Origin: Lachnospiraceae bacterium
GTDB lineage: Bacteria; Bacillota_A; Clostridia; Lachnospirales; Lachnospiraceae
Assembly (NCBI GenBank): GCA_017391465.1
Contig: JAFOYH010000030.1
Coordinates: 1 to 9,754 of the forward strand
DNA: 9,754 nucleotides
Direction of reading: 5' to 3'
Shown in pieces: positions 1 to 5,765 of this stretch (positions are counted from its first letter, which is position 1; every line of letters begins with the position of its first letter). The notes below the pieces were generated by a model. That model was not told where the DNA came from and did no database searches. It saw nothing but the letters and a program-made list of their open reading frames with translations. The translations under genes and the position numbers were made by a program.

Positions 1-1098
1 CACATCAGACATCTTAGAGAGTGGATCCAAACCTTCATTTTCTTTGTAAATATCTTTGACAAGATTGATTGGAAGCACATCTTCGTTATAGTTTTTAAGA
101 ATGCGTTTCTTTTCATCTTCTTTCATAATGTTTGTATTGCCGACATAGAACGTTTTTAAGTTATCGCCATAACGTTCCGCATTACGATACATATTATAAC
201 CGCCAAAGAACTCGTCGGAACCTTCACCGGAATAACAGATTTTTGTATGTTCTGCAGTTGCACGACATCCCAAAGCAAATGCGATAGCAGACGCATCGGC
301 CAATGGCTGTTCCATATTATACATAACCCAAGGAACAATTGAAAAATATTCTTCCGGAGAAATGATGCATTTGGAAATCTGACGATTCAAAAGTTTTGCA
401 GTTTCTTCTGCTAATCTGGATTCGTCAAAACGTTCTTCAACATAACCACAGGAATCTGTCATCTGTACATCGGACATCGCTAAAACATAAGAAGAATCTA
501 CACCGCCGGATAAGAAGGATTCTGCATATTCTTCTTCTGTTTTGACTTCTTTCATAATATCTGCCAATGTTGTATGGATTTCATCTGCCCATTCTTCTAA
601 GGACTTGCTTTCATCCGGATGGAATTCCGGTTTGAAATAGCGTTCAATCTTAAGTTCGCCATCTTTCCAGATCAGGTAACGTCCCGGAAGAAGCTTTTTC
701 ACACCTTTAAAGAAAGTATCTTCACCGGCTACATAAGTCAAACTTAAGAAAAGCTGAAGCATCTCTTCGTTTAATTCTTTTACAAAACCCGGCTGTTCCA
801 TGATCTTGCGAATCATTGTTCCATAAAGAATCTGACCATCTTCTGTCACATAATAATAAAATGGCTTTGTTCCAAATGGATCTCTTAAACAGAATAATGT
901 CTGTTCTTCTTCATTCCATAAAGCAAACGCAAACATGCCGTGCATATGTTTTGCCATATCACAACCCCATGTTTCATAAGCTTTAATTAAAATAGCTTCT
1001 TCTCTTACTTCTCTGGATAATGACACATCGATTCCAAGTTCTGCACAAAGTGCTTCCCAGTTTCGGATATGTCCTCTGTATTCTTTAACTGTAATCAT
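1..1098 (-). CDS. Asparagine synthetase-like protein without glutaminase nucleophile (3' end outside window)
   Basis: Only the first 366 residues are visible; the C-terminus lies beyond the left edge. The synthetase part is clear: the ATP-binding PP-loop SGGVDSS at residues 197-203, FDESRLAEETAKLL near 224-237, and SGEGSDEFFGGY at 290-301, all hallmarks of class B asparagine synthetases, which form asparagine from aspartate, ATP and a nitrogen donor. The N-terminal part keeps only the later half of a class II glutamine amidotransferase fold (MHGMFAFALWNEEE at 52-65, RDPFGTKPFYYY at 72-83). The usual Met-Cys-Gly start is absent, as is roughly the first 70 residues of E. coli AsnB including the catalytic Cys and the Arg and Asn-Gly that serve it. 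The start is well supported: AGAGAGG lies just upstream and an in-frame TAA sits one codon before it. I infer that it uses ammonia or receives it from a partner. I recall similar short-N-terminus homologues in Lachnospiraceae, so this is probably a subfamily and not damage. Confidence 0.9.
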   Translation of the reverse strand, partial: MITVKEYRGHIRNWEALCAELGIDVSLSREVREEAILIKAYETWGCDMAKHMHGMFAFALWNEEEQTLFCLRDPFGTKPFYYYVTEDGQILYGTMIRKIMEQPGFVKELNEEMLQLFLSLTYVAGEDTFFKGVKKLLPGRYLIWKDGELKIERYFKPEFHPDESKSLEEWADEIHTTLADIMKEVKTEEEYAESFLSGGVDSSYVLAMSDVQMTDSCGYVEERFDESRLAEETAKLLNRQISKCIISPEEYFSIVPWVMYNMEQPLADASAIAFALGCRATAEHTKICYSGEGSDEFFGGYNMYRNAERYGDNLKTFYVGNTNIMKEDEKKRILKNYNEDVLPINLVKDIYKENEGLDPLSKMSDV

Positions 1099-1152
1099 AT
1101 TTTAACCTCTCTTAATCGCATTCAAGCGTAGAATCTTCGATTTTCGTCATTC

Positions 1153-1181
1153 AGTTTACCATACTATCCGTCAATCTTCAA
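1153..1181 (-). promoter_or_regulatory. Promoter of the asparagine synthetase-like gene
   Basis: On the minus strand, TTGAAG (1176-1181) is followed by a 17-base spacer and an extended -10 element, TGG then TAAACT (1153-1158). Transcription would begin near 1146, giving a leader of about 48 bases before the ATG. The gene therefore probably has its own promoter, although the lipoprotein gene upstream runs the same way and no convincing terminator separates them. Confidence 0.55.
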
Positions 1182-1222
1182 CAAATTCATACAGCTTTGA
1201 ACCGCAAGCAAGTCGCTTTTTA

Positions 1223-1822
1223 TCAGATAGGAGGCTGATCCATAGATGAACCTTGAACTACAAATTCCAAATTTCCGTTCTCCATTAAATAATTCAGCGC
1301 ATCTCCGCTAACGTGGGAAAGTACCAGATTATCACCAGCCACAAGGACAAACTTAAGTGTTCCGTTCAACGTATATCCATCACCGGTTACACTATAAGTA
1401 ATCTGGTCACCGGAAGATGTCCAAGTTCCTTCTCCTAAAAATGCAATTTCACTCTTCACCCAACCTGCCATATACTCCATCGTACCATCGGAACGGAAAT
1501 TCAAAACATACATCGGATATCCATTATTGTATTCATACTCATAAGCCACCCACATAATATCTGTGATTTCAGTGACAGGATCAAACGCTTCCGTTGAAGT
1601 TTCCACAATCACCTGTTCTGCTCTTTCTGTTTCCTGTATACTTTCTACAGTCTGTACAATTTCTACAGTCTGTTCCGTTTCTACAGTTTGCTCGGTTTCT
1701 ACGACTTCTGTCGCTTTTGGTGTTGTCTTTGGTGCTGTATTTGCAGCACTGCTACTTCCACAGCCGCTGCATATTAAAACAACGATCATAATTAAAGAAA
1801 TAAGATGTAATTTTCTTCTCAT
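1223..1822 (-). CDS. Lipoprotein with acidic hexapeptide repeats, function unknown
   Basis: A 199-residue secreted lipoprotein. Residues 1-21 form a signal peptide (MRRKL, a hydrophobic core, then LICSGC) with the likely lipidated Cys at 21. The -3 residue is Cys instead of the usual Leu, so the lipobox is a little atypical. Residues 22-40 are a Ser/Thr/Ala/Pro linker. Residues 42-65 are four copies of a six-residue unit close to ETEQTV, an acidic spacer. From about residue 84 to the end there is a compact domain rich in aromatic residues and predicted strands (MWVAYEYEYNNGYPMYVLNF, then GTWTSSGDQITYSV, then GTLKFVLVAGDNLVL), which resembles the small lipocalin-like or META-like beta domains of Firmicute lipoproteins. 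That likeness is impressionistic. An ATG eight codons upstream (1846) is possible, but only the 1822 start has a good ribosome binding site. I do not recognise a specific function. Confidence 0.85.
   Translation of the reverse strand: MRRKLHLISLIMIVVLICSGCGSSSAANTAPKTTPKATEVVETEQTVETEQTVEIVQTVESIQETERAEQVIVETSTEAFDPVTEITDIMWVAYEYEYNNGYPMYVLNFRSDGTMEYMAGWVKSEIAFLGEGTWTSSGDQITYSVTGDGYTLNGTLKFVLVAGDNLVLSHVSGDALNYLMENGNLEFVVQGSSMDQPPI
1628..1699 (-). repeat. 18-bp tandem repeat, four imperfect units, inside the lipoprotein gene
   Basis: The minus strand encodes ETEQTV, ETEQTV, EIVQTV and ESIQET in succession. The DNA units are 18 bases, seen on the plus strand as repeated TTTCTACAGTCTG-like blocks. 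The array spans residues 42-65. Because the unit is a multiple of three, copy-number change would lengthen or shorten the spacer without breaking the frame. Confidence 0.85.
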
Positions 1823-1829
1823 ATAAATA

Positions 1830-1837
1830 CTCCTTCC
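1830..1837 (-). promoter_or_regulatory. Ribosome binding site that decides the lipoprotein start
   Basis: GGAAGGAG lies 7 bases before the ATG at 1822 on the minus strand. The upstream in-frame ATG at 1846 has no purine-rich sequence before it, so 1822 is preferred. Confidence 0.75.
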
Positions 1838-1858
1838 GCTTCTCATAATTTTACATAT

Positions 1859-1887
1859 ATTCTACCACCTTATCCTCGGAACTTCAA
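1859..1887 (-). promoter_or_regulatory. Promoter of the repeat lipoprotein gene
   Basis: On the minus strand, TTGAAG (1882-1887), a 17-base spacer ending in TGG, then TAGAAT (1859-1864): a good sigma-A promoter with an extended -10. It is divergent from the acyltransferase promoter at 1925-1954; the two -35 boxes are about 40 bp apart, so the two genes could share a regulatory region. Confidence 0.65.
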
Positions 1888-1924
1888 CGTATATGGCTTG
1901 TTCCGGTCGTGAATGCGCTTCCCC

Positions 1925-1954
1925 TTGTCTATACTTCATGAACTATGCTATAAT
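1925..1954 (+). promoter_or_regulatory. Promoter of the acyltransferase operon
   Basis: TTGTCT (1925-1930), an 18-base spacer ending in TGC (extended -10), then a perfect TATAAT (1949-1954). Transcription would start near 1961, leaving an AT-rich leader of about 75 bases. That leader holds two short stem-loops: CTTAAA/TTTAAG at 1957-1973 and an 8-bp hairpin with one G-T pair at 1991-2009. No known riboswitch is recognisable. Confidence 0.65.
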
Positions 1955-2035
1955 GTCTTAAAGATTATTTAAGATTCTATTAAGCTTTATTTTAAAACTT
2001 TGTTTTAAGTTTTATTTTGAAATAATGAGGTTTTT

Positions 2036-3376
2036 ATGAGAAGAAAAACACAACTTACTGAAGAACAGAAGGAGATTTTAAAACAACGAAATCGCCAGAA
2101 AAAAAGTCAAAAAGAACTTCGCTGGGAAAAACTGGACAATACAGCACATCTATTCCCGGTTATCGCCGGAGAACAAATGACCAATGTATATCGTATCAGT
2201 GTAACCTTAAAAGAACTGGTTGATCCTGAAATTCTTCAACAGGCACTGGATACATTATTACCGCATTTTGATGGTTTTAACCTGCGAATGCGCAGCGGTA
2301 TTTTCTGGAATTATCTTGAAGAAAACGGAAAACCTGCACCACGTGTTATTTTGGAAGGTAAATTCCCTTGCCGTTTTATCCGTTCCAATAAAACAAACAG
2401 TTATCTTTTCCGTGTATCTTATTTTCAGTATCGAATCAATCTGGAGGTTTTCCATGTTCTAACCGATGGTATGGGCGGATTCAATTTCCTGAAAGAATTA
2501 GTTTACCAGTATCTTCGTTTAAAACATCCTGAAATTCTGGAACACACTGAAGATTACCTGAGCAGTGGAACCACTTTAAATCGAGAAGATAGTTTTTTGA
2601 AAAACTTCAAAAGACCTGAAAAAAAAGTTTATAAATCTCAAAGAGCCTATCTCGTTAAGGGCGATAAACTTCGAAACGGTGAACTTGGCGTCATGCACGG
2701 TTACATCAACGTGGATGAATTAAAAAAAGTCAGCAAATCCTATGGTGCCAGCATTAACGAGTATCTCGTATCCACATTCATCTGGAGTATTTATAAAGAA
2801 TGTCTGAACGGTGCACCATCAAAGCTTCCAATTCGTGTTGCCGTTCCGGTCAATCTTCGTCCATATTTTAATTCGACAACAACGAAGAACTTCTTTGTTA
2901 TGACATCGGCTGAATTCCATCCGGTATCCGAGACTCATGTTTTTGAAGATGTTTTAAACAGTGTCAAAGAGAGTCTTCGAAGTCAGATGAATGCCGAACA
3001 TCTTGAACAGATTTTCTCATACAACGTTGCCAACCAGATGAATCCATGGCTGCGTGCAGTTCCTCTGCCAATAAAACACATTGCTATGCGTTATGTTTAC
3101 AGACAATCCGCTTTAGCTCAGACAAGTACAATCACCAATGTCGGTAATATTGTCATTGATGATATTTACAAACCTTATATCGATATCTTCCATGCGTTCC
3201 TGACCATTTCTACAGGACAGCATATCAAAGGTACCGTATGTTCCTATGAAGGCACATTGATCTTTACATTTAGTTACAATCTCGTCGATCCATCCATCCA
3301 GCGCTGTTTCTTCCGACGACTGGCTTCAGATGGATTACATGTTGAGATAGAAAGCAATGGGGTGCATTATGTCTAA
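2036..3376 (+). CDS. Condensation-superfamily acyltransferase (alcohol acetyltransferase/PapA-like)
   Basis: A 446-residue member of the CoA-dependent acyltransferase/condensation superfamily. The active-site signature HxxxDG is seen as HVLTDGMGG at residues 140-148, where His140 would be the general base that deprotonates the acceptor hydroxyl or amine. The downstream block PVNLRPYFNSTTTKNFF, typical of the second half of the fold, is near residues 280-296. The length fits the two-subdomain family. The first 28 residues are unusually basic (many Lys, Arg and Gln), and the conserved body begins around WEKLDNTAHLFP at 30-41. There is no signal peptide or membrane segment, so the enzyme is cytoplasmic or bound to the membrane through a partner. 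A TGAGG ribosome binding site lies 5 bases before the ATG. The 3' end overlaps the following membrane protein gene by 8 bases, pointing to coupled translation and a joint job. Likely role: transfer of an acyl group from acyl-CoA to an unknown lipid, alcohol or glycan acceptor. There are no adenylation or carrier domains nearby, so nonribosomal peptide synthesis is unlikely. Confidence 0.85.
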   Translation: MRRKTQLTEEQKEILKQRNRQKKSQKELRWEKLDNTAHLFPVIAGEQMTNVYRISVTLKELVDPEILQQALDTLLPHFDGFNLRMRSGIFWNYLEENGKPAPRVILEGKFPCRFIRSNKTNSYLFRVSYFQYRINLEVFHVLTDGMGGFNFLKELVYQYLRLKHPEILEHTEDYLSSGTTLNREDSFLKNFKRPEKKVYKSQRAYLVKGDKLRNGELGVMHGYINVDELKKVSKSYGASINEYLVSTFIWSIYKECLNGAPSKLPIRVAVPVNLRPYFNSTTTKNFFVMTSAEFHPVSETHVFEDVLNSVKESLRSQMNAEHLEQIFSYNVANQMNPWLRAVPLPIKHIAMRYVYRQSALAQTSTITNVGNIVIDDIYKPYIDIFHAFLTISTGQHIKGTVCSYEGTLIFTFSYNLVDPSIQRCFFRRLASDGLHVEIESNGVHYV

Positions 3377-4034
3377 GTGTTTAAATTGTAAAATCGATAT
3401 ATTAGATGAAACTGAACGCTGCCCGCTCTGCCATTCTATTTTGAAACAGACCGAGGAGTTAGAAAATATGTATCCGGAAGTTCGCTATCGTTTCCGAAGA
3501 ATGGACTTTATCAGTCGTCTCTATCTCTTTCTTGCAATCATTATCGAAGGGATATTGGTCGGTATCAATATCGTTCATTTTAATGAAGTCTGGTGGTGCA
3601 TTATTACCGGTCTCATTCTTTTATACGGTTATGTCGTACTTCGCTATGCCGTTATCGGTCGTTCCGGATATCGAAGCAAGTCATTTATTATGACCCTTGT
3701 TTTTGTCCTTTCCGCCATAGCTGTCGACATCGTTACCGGCTATAAAGGCTGGTCCCTTGACTACCTTTTGCCATCGGCAATTATTTTAATGGATATTGCC
3801 ATCTTAATCCTTATGATTTATAATCGTCAGTTCTGGCAAAGCTATATTATCGTTCAGATTTTTATGGTTCTTTGCAGTCTCGTACCGATTATTCTCTATC
3901 TGATCGGTCTTGAAAAGCAGATTAATATGGCACTTCTGCCTATGATTGTATCTGCGACCCTATTTACAGGCACTATGATTCTCGGCGAACGAAGAGCCTG
4001 GACAGAATTAAAACGAAGATTCCATGTGAATTAA
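3369..4034 (+). CDS. Zinc-ribbon six-helix membrane protein, partner of the acyltransferase (DUF6320-like)
   Basis: A 221-residue protein opening with a zinc-ribbon motif, Cys4-x2-Cys7-x10-Cys18-x2-Cys21 (the second half reads CPLC), followed by an amphipathic stretch and six hydrophobic segments at about residues 50-70, 74-97, 105-124, 130-151, 155-180 and 186-205. The tail is basic (RRAWTELKRRFHVN). I associate this architecture with the uncharacterised DUF6320 family, often found beside condensation-type acyltransferases; that assignment is from memory. The ATG at 3369 overlaps the end of the acyltransferase gene by 8 bases and has a GGGGTG sequence just upstream. An ATG at 3357 is in frame, but would add four residues before the ribbon and has a poorer binding site. 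By context it could anchor the enzyme, pass a substrate or act as acceptor-side partner at the membrane. No catalytic motif is visible. Confidence 0.8.
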   Translation: MSKCLNCKIDILDETERCPLCHSILKQTEELENMYPEVRYRFRRMDFISRLYLFLAIIIEGILVGINIVHFNEVWWCIITGLILLYGYVVLRYAVIGRSGYRSKSFIMTLVFVLSAIAVDIVTGYKGWSLDYLLPSAIILMDIAILILMIYNRQFWQSYIIVQIFMVLCSLVPIILYLIGLEKQINMALLPMIVSATLFTGTMILGERRAWTELKRRFHVN

Positions 4035-4081
4035 ATAAAAAAGAAGGTCTGTATCATTGATAGACCTTCTTTTTTATTTAA
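4031..4081. terminator. Strong bidirectional terminator between converging genes
   Basis: A perfect 20-bp inverted repeat (arms 4031-4050 and 4062-4081) with an 11-base loop. The core AAGAAGGTCT/AGACCTTCTT is flanked by A-runs on the left and T-runs on the right, so an intrinsic terminator forms on either strand. It overlaps the stop codon of the zinc-ribbon gene (4032-4034) and sits 15 bases beyond the end of the converging gene at 4096. Confidence 0.92.
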
Positions 4082-4095
4082 AGTTAGAAATCCCT

Positions 4096-4680
4096 TTAAT
4101 GATGATGCCAGTAAAATCCTGTTCCATAAGCCTGTTCATAAAGTACATATGGACTCATTTCATTGGATTCATCATATTCCATATAGAACGATACAGCAAT
4201 GGTACCATCATCTTTGCTTGCATCCAAGCAATAAATTGCACCATGGCTTTCGTAAACTTCTGCAATGCCCTCGCAATAAACACCATAAATTGTTCCGTAA
4301 TAATAACGCTGTCCATCAACTTCATAAAAGTAAATATCGGATGTTCCGTCGGCTGTTGTAAAACCTCCGAGATATCCTTCTCCGCATACAGCAGGATCCG
4401 GAACAGGCGCAGTTGTATGTGTATCACTCCACGCTTCTGTTTCTTCCACATAATAATCGTCTGTGTATTCATTGACTGCATTATCATCCGACGTATATGC
4501 TGCATCTTCATTGACTGCATTATTATCTGATGTATATGCTGTATCTTCATTAACTGCATTGTGATCTGGTGTATAAATTACTTCTTCATTGCTGCTTCCA
4601 AAGCCATTTATTATTGACATTCCAATTCCTATAACAAATAAAACAAGATAAAACTTGAAGATAAATTTGATAATCTTCAT
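4096..4680 (-). CDS. Membrane-anchored or secreted protein with 13-residue tandem repeats, function unknown
   Basis: A 194-residue protein with a short basic N-terminus and one hydrophobic segment at residues 6-27 (KFIFKFYLVLFVIGIGMSII), either an uncleaved anchor or a signal peptide. There is no lipobox. Residues 36-72 hold three near-identical 13-residue acidic units of the form YTSDNNAVNEDAA. An acidic Thr/Pro linker follows to about residue 98. The C-terminal part, about 99-194, is rich in Tyr and Gly with three Cys (VCGEGY, VYCEGI, IYCLDA) and ends in WHHH; it looks like a small beta domain outside the cell. No known family is recognised. The start is set by GAGGAGG 8 bases upstream of 4680; the longer version from 4710 would begin before that site. 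It may be cotranscribed with the lipoprotein pair to its right or use an extended -10 element at 4717-4725. Confidence 0.8.
   Translation of the reverse strand: MKIIKFIFKFYLVLFVIGIGMSIINGFGSSNEEVIYTPDHNAVNEDTAYTSDNNAVNEDAAYTSDDNAVNEYTDDYYVEETEAWSDTHTTAPVPDPAVCGEGYLGGFTTADGTSDIYFYEVDGQRYYYGTIYGVYCEGIAEVYESHGAIYCLDASKDDGTIAVSFYMEYDESNEMSPYVLYEQAYGTGFYWHHH
4465..4575 (-). repeat. 39-bp tandem repeat, three units, inside the anchored-protein gene
   Basis: Three consecutive units encode YTPDHNAVNEDTA, YTSDNNAVNEDAA and YTSDDNAVNEYTD. The period is 39 bases, so the frame is kept. The DNA units are strongly alike (each contains TTCATTGACTGCATTATTATC or a close variant on the plus strand), suggesting fairly recent duplication. 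Confidence 0.9.
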
Positions 4681-4688
4681 AACTATTT

Positions 4689-4695
4689 CCTCCTC
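4689..4695 (-). promoter_or_regulatory. Ribosome binding site that decides the start of the anchored-protein gene
   Basis: GAGGAGG on the minus strand, 8 bases before the ATG at 4680. An in-frame ATG at 4710 lies upstream of this site and has no comparable sequence. Confidence 0.8.
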
Positions 4696-4716
4696 ATTGG
4701 TGTTTTTCATAATTTA

Positions 4717-4725
4717 AATATAACA
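4717..4725 (-). promoter_or_regulatory. Possible extended -10 promoter for the anchored-protein gene
   Basis: The minus strand reads TGT then TATATT (4717-4722), an extended -10 element about 30 bases before the ribosome binding site. The expected -35 position (4740-4745) reads AACAAA, which is poor, so this is a weak or activator-dependent candidate. No terminator is visible between 4681 and 4781, so readthrough from the lipoprotein pair is equally possible. Confidence 0.4.
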
Positions 4726-4781
4726 TGGCCTTTGGAAAATTTGTTTATCACAACATCTTTTTACCGTAAAGCGAATCCATT

Positions 4782-5252
4782 TTACTCTACTTCAAGGAAC
4801 ATTTCAAATTTTGCGCTTTCTCCTGCCAGATGCACAGAGAAATCACCTTCGAGATTTTCATAGTAAAAAGTTTCTGAAAATGAATCCAACGGAATTTCAT
4901 CAATGATCTTATCATTATTAATAACCGCAATCTTAAAATTCCCACTCTTCACATTGAGATGACCAACATAAATCATCACGTCTGATGGCAAAATAAATGA
5001 AGTATGATAAATCTGTTCAACACCGTTAAAGTTCTTGGATGAATACTCTTTACTAACAATTCCTCCAATTTTTGTTTCCGAATATCCCAAGCCAGATCCA
5101 CCGATAGAACGCTCAATAATTTCCTTATCCGTAATTGTCTGTAATTTAAAATTATTTTCACCATTGGTGTCTTCATATTTTTGTACTTTGCCACATGCCG
5201 CAAAAGATGCACACAATGCAAATAATGCACATATACGAATTATTTTTTTCAT
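4782..5252 (-). CDS. Small lipoprotein with beta-rich domain, function unknown
   Basis: A 156-residue lipoprotein. The signal peptide MKKIIRICALFALCASFAAC ends in a good lipobox (FAAC) with Cys20 as the lipid site. The mature part carries GSGLGYSETKIGGIVSKEYS near residues 52-71, then KNFNGVEQIYHTSFILPSDV, then alternating strands (MIYVGHLNVKSGNFKIAVIN, FYYENLEGDFSVHLAGESAKFEMFLEV). This pattern of a GG-containing motif followed by a beta sandwich recurs in unnamed Firmicute lipoproteins I recall, none with a proven function. An AAAGGA ribosome binding site lies about 10 bases upstream of the ATG. The gene starts 19 bases after the end of the shorter lipoprotein gene and is very likely in the same operon. 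Confidence 0.85.
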   Translation of the reverse strand: MKKIIRICALFALCASFAACGKVQKYEDTNGENNFKLQTITDKEIIERSIGGSGLGYSETKIGGIVSKEYSSKNFNGVEQIYHTSFILPSDVMIYVGHLNVKSGNFKIAVINNDKIIDEIPLDSFSETFYYENLEGDFSVHLAGESAKFEMFLEVE

Positions 5253-5271
5253 GCCATTTCATCCTTTCTTC

Positions 5272-5580
5272 TTATTGCATATTTATAGGTTCCACTAATG
5301 TATTAAAATATCCGTTAAGTTCATCCATTCGTGTCAGATCAATTTTCCTCTTCTGCTCATCATTAAGTGCTTCAAAAGCATCTCCGACAGGAATGAGTTT
5401 GTTGTTGTAAATTTCTGCCTGCTCTTCAATGGTCAAATTCTGAACATCTTCTACTAAAGGAAGTTCTTTTATCATATTTTGTACCTGCTCTACTTCCGGA
5501 TCATTTTTCACTGCACATGCTGTAAGCATTATACAAAGAATACATATACCAATATGTATATATACTTTTTTTCTTTCCAT
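5272..5580 (-). CDS. Short lipoprotein with helical surface-repeat-like domain
   Basis: A 102-residue lipoprotein, first gene of a two-gene operon. The signal peptide ends in IMLTAC with Cys22 as the lipid site. The mature 80 residues resemble one unit of a helical repeat common in Gram-positive surface proteins, in which a leading helix (VQNMIKELPLVEDV at about 33-46) and LTIEEQAEIYN are followed by the signature A-x-x-AL-(T/N)-DEQK (DAFEALNDEQKRKIDL near 68-83) and a final leucine-containing helix. Only one unit is present here, so the protein is a minimal membrane-tethered helical bundle. AAAGGAAA lies upstream of the ATG. A ligand or partner cannot be inferred; the neighbouring lipoprotein is the obvious candidate. 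Confidence 0.82.
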   Translation of the reverse strand: MERKKVYIHIGICILCIMLTACAVKNDPEVEQVQNMIKELPLVEDVQNLTIEEQAEIYNNKLIPVGDAFEALNDEQKRKIDLTRMDELNGYFNTLVEPINMQ

Positions 5581-5627
5581 AAAACCAATTTCCTTTCATC
5601 ATTATTTTAGGATCATCTATTATCATT

Positions 5628-5656
5628 ATTATACAAGACTGTCATCGGATTTCCAA
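5628..5656 (-). promoter_or_regulatory. Promoter of the lipoprotein pair
   Basis: On the minus strand TTGGAA (5651-5656), a 17-base spacer and a perfect TATAAT (5628-5633). The predicted start is about 45 bases before the ATG at 5580. Two direct repeats described separately lie over the spacer and across the -35 box. Confidence 0.65.
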
Positions 5657-5665
5657 GTCTGTCAC
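5634..5665 (-). promoter_or_regulatory. Candidate operator: TGACAG(A/T)CTTG direct repeat, 20-bp period
   Basis: The minus strand carries TGACAGACTTG (5655-5665 by plus coordinates) and TGACAGTCTTG (about 5634-5644), 20 bp apart, i.e. two helical turns on the same face. One copy fills the part of the spacer next to the -10 box, the other covers the start of the -35 box. Such spacing is typical of tandemly bound response regulators; the regulator is unknown. Confidence 0.4.
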
Positions 5666-5736
5666 AACTGAACTTGAGATCCAGTTTGAATGTTTTTCAT
5701 TAAGCAAAAGACAAGTATTGAGGTATGCATTTTAAT

Positions 5737-5765
5737 AACGGCGAGCTTTTAATGATCTCGCCGTT
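5737..5765 (-). terminator. Hairpin at the end of the XRE regulator gene, possible terminator
   Basis: A perfect 9-bp GC-containing stem (arms 5737-5745 and 5757-5765, AACGGCGAG/CTCGCCGTT) with an 11-base loop that includes the regulator's stop codon (5749-5751). The minus-strand tail reads TTATTAAAAT, so there is no strong U-tract; termination may be inefficient. Confidence 0.5.

Noticed and set aside
1099..1222. Possible terminator or T-box leader before the asparagine synthetase-like gene
   Set aside because: No stable stem with a T-run, no T-box sequence (TGGNACCGCG) and too short a leader; only a promoter is supported.
1628..1699. Possible CRISPR array or regulatory iterons in the spaced TCTACAG words
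   Set aside because: Units are contiguous 18-mers without unique spacers and are explained by coding for a hexapeptide repeat.
1563..1826. An 87-codon plus-strand frame with Ser-Thr-Val repeats resembling a surface repeat protein
   Set aside because: It is the reverse strand of the lipoprotein's hexapeptide repeat. The minus-strand frame has a signal peptide, lipobox, promoter and ribosome binding site, and this one has none.
4057..4530. A 157-codon open frame on the plus strand rich in Ile, Cys and Phe
   Set aside because: It is the antisense shadow of the repeat-bearing anchored protein, starts inside the terminator loop, has no ribosome binding site and shows repeats only because the opposite strand encodes them.
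4155..4559. A 134-codon minus-strand frame with repeated MQLMKIQHIHQ-like units
   Set aside because: It is another frame of the same 39-bp repeat. The chosen frame has the ribosome binding site and the membrane segment.
5666..5736. Possible small RNA or attenuator between the XRE gene and the lipoprotein promoter
   Set aside because: Only a 7-bp imperfect stem (AACTGAA/TCCAGTT) is visible, with no promoter of its own and no terminator.
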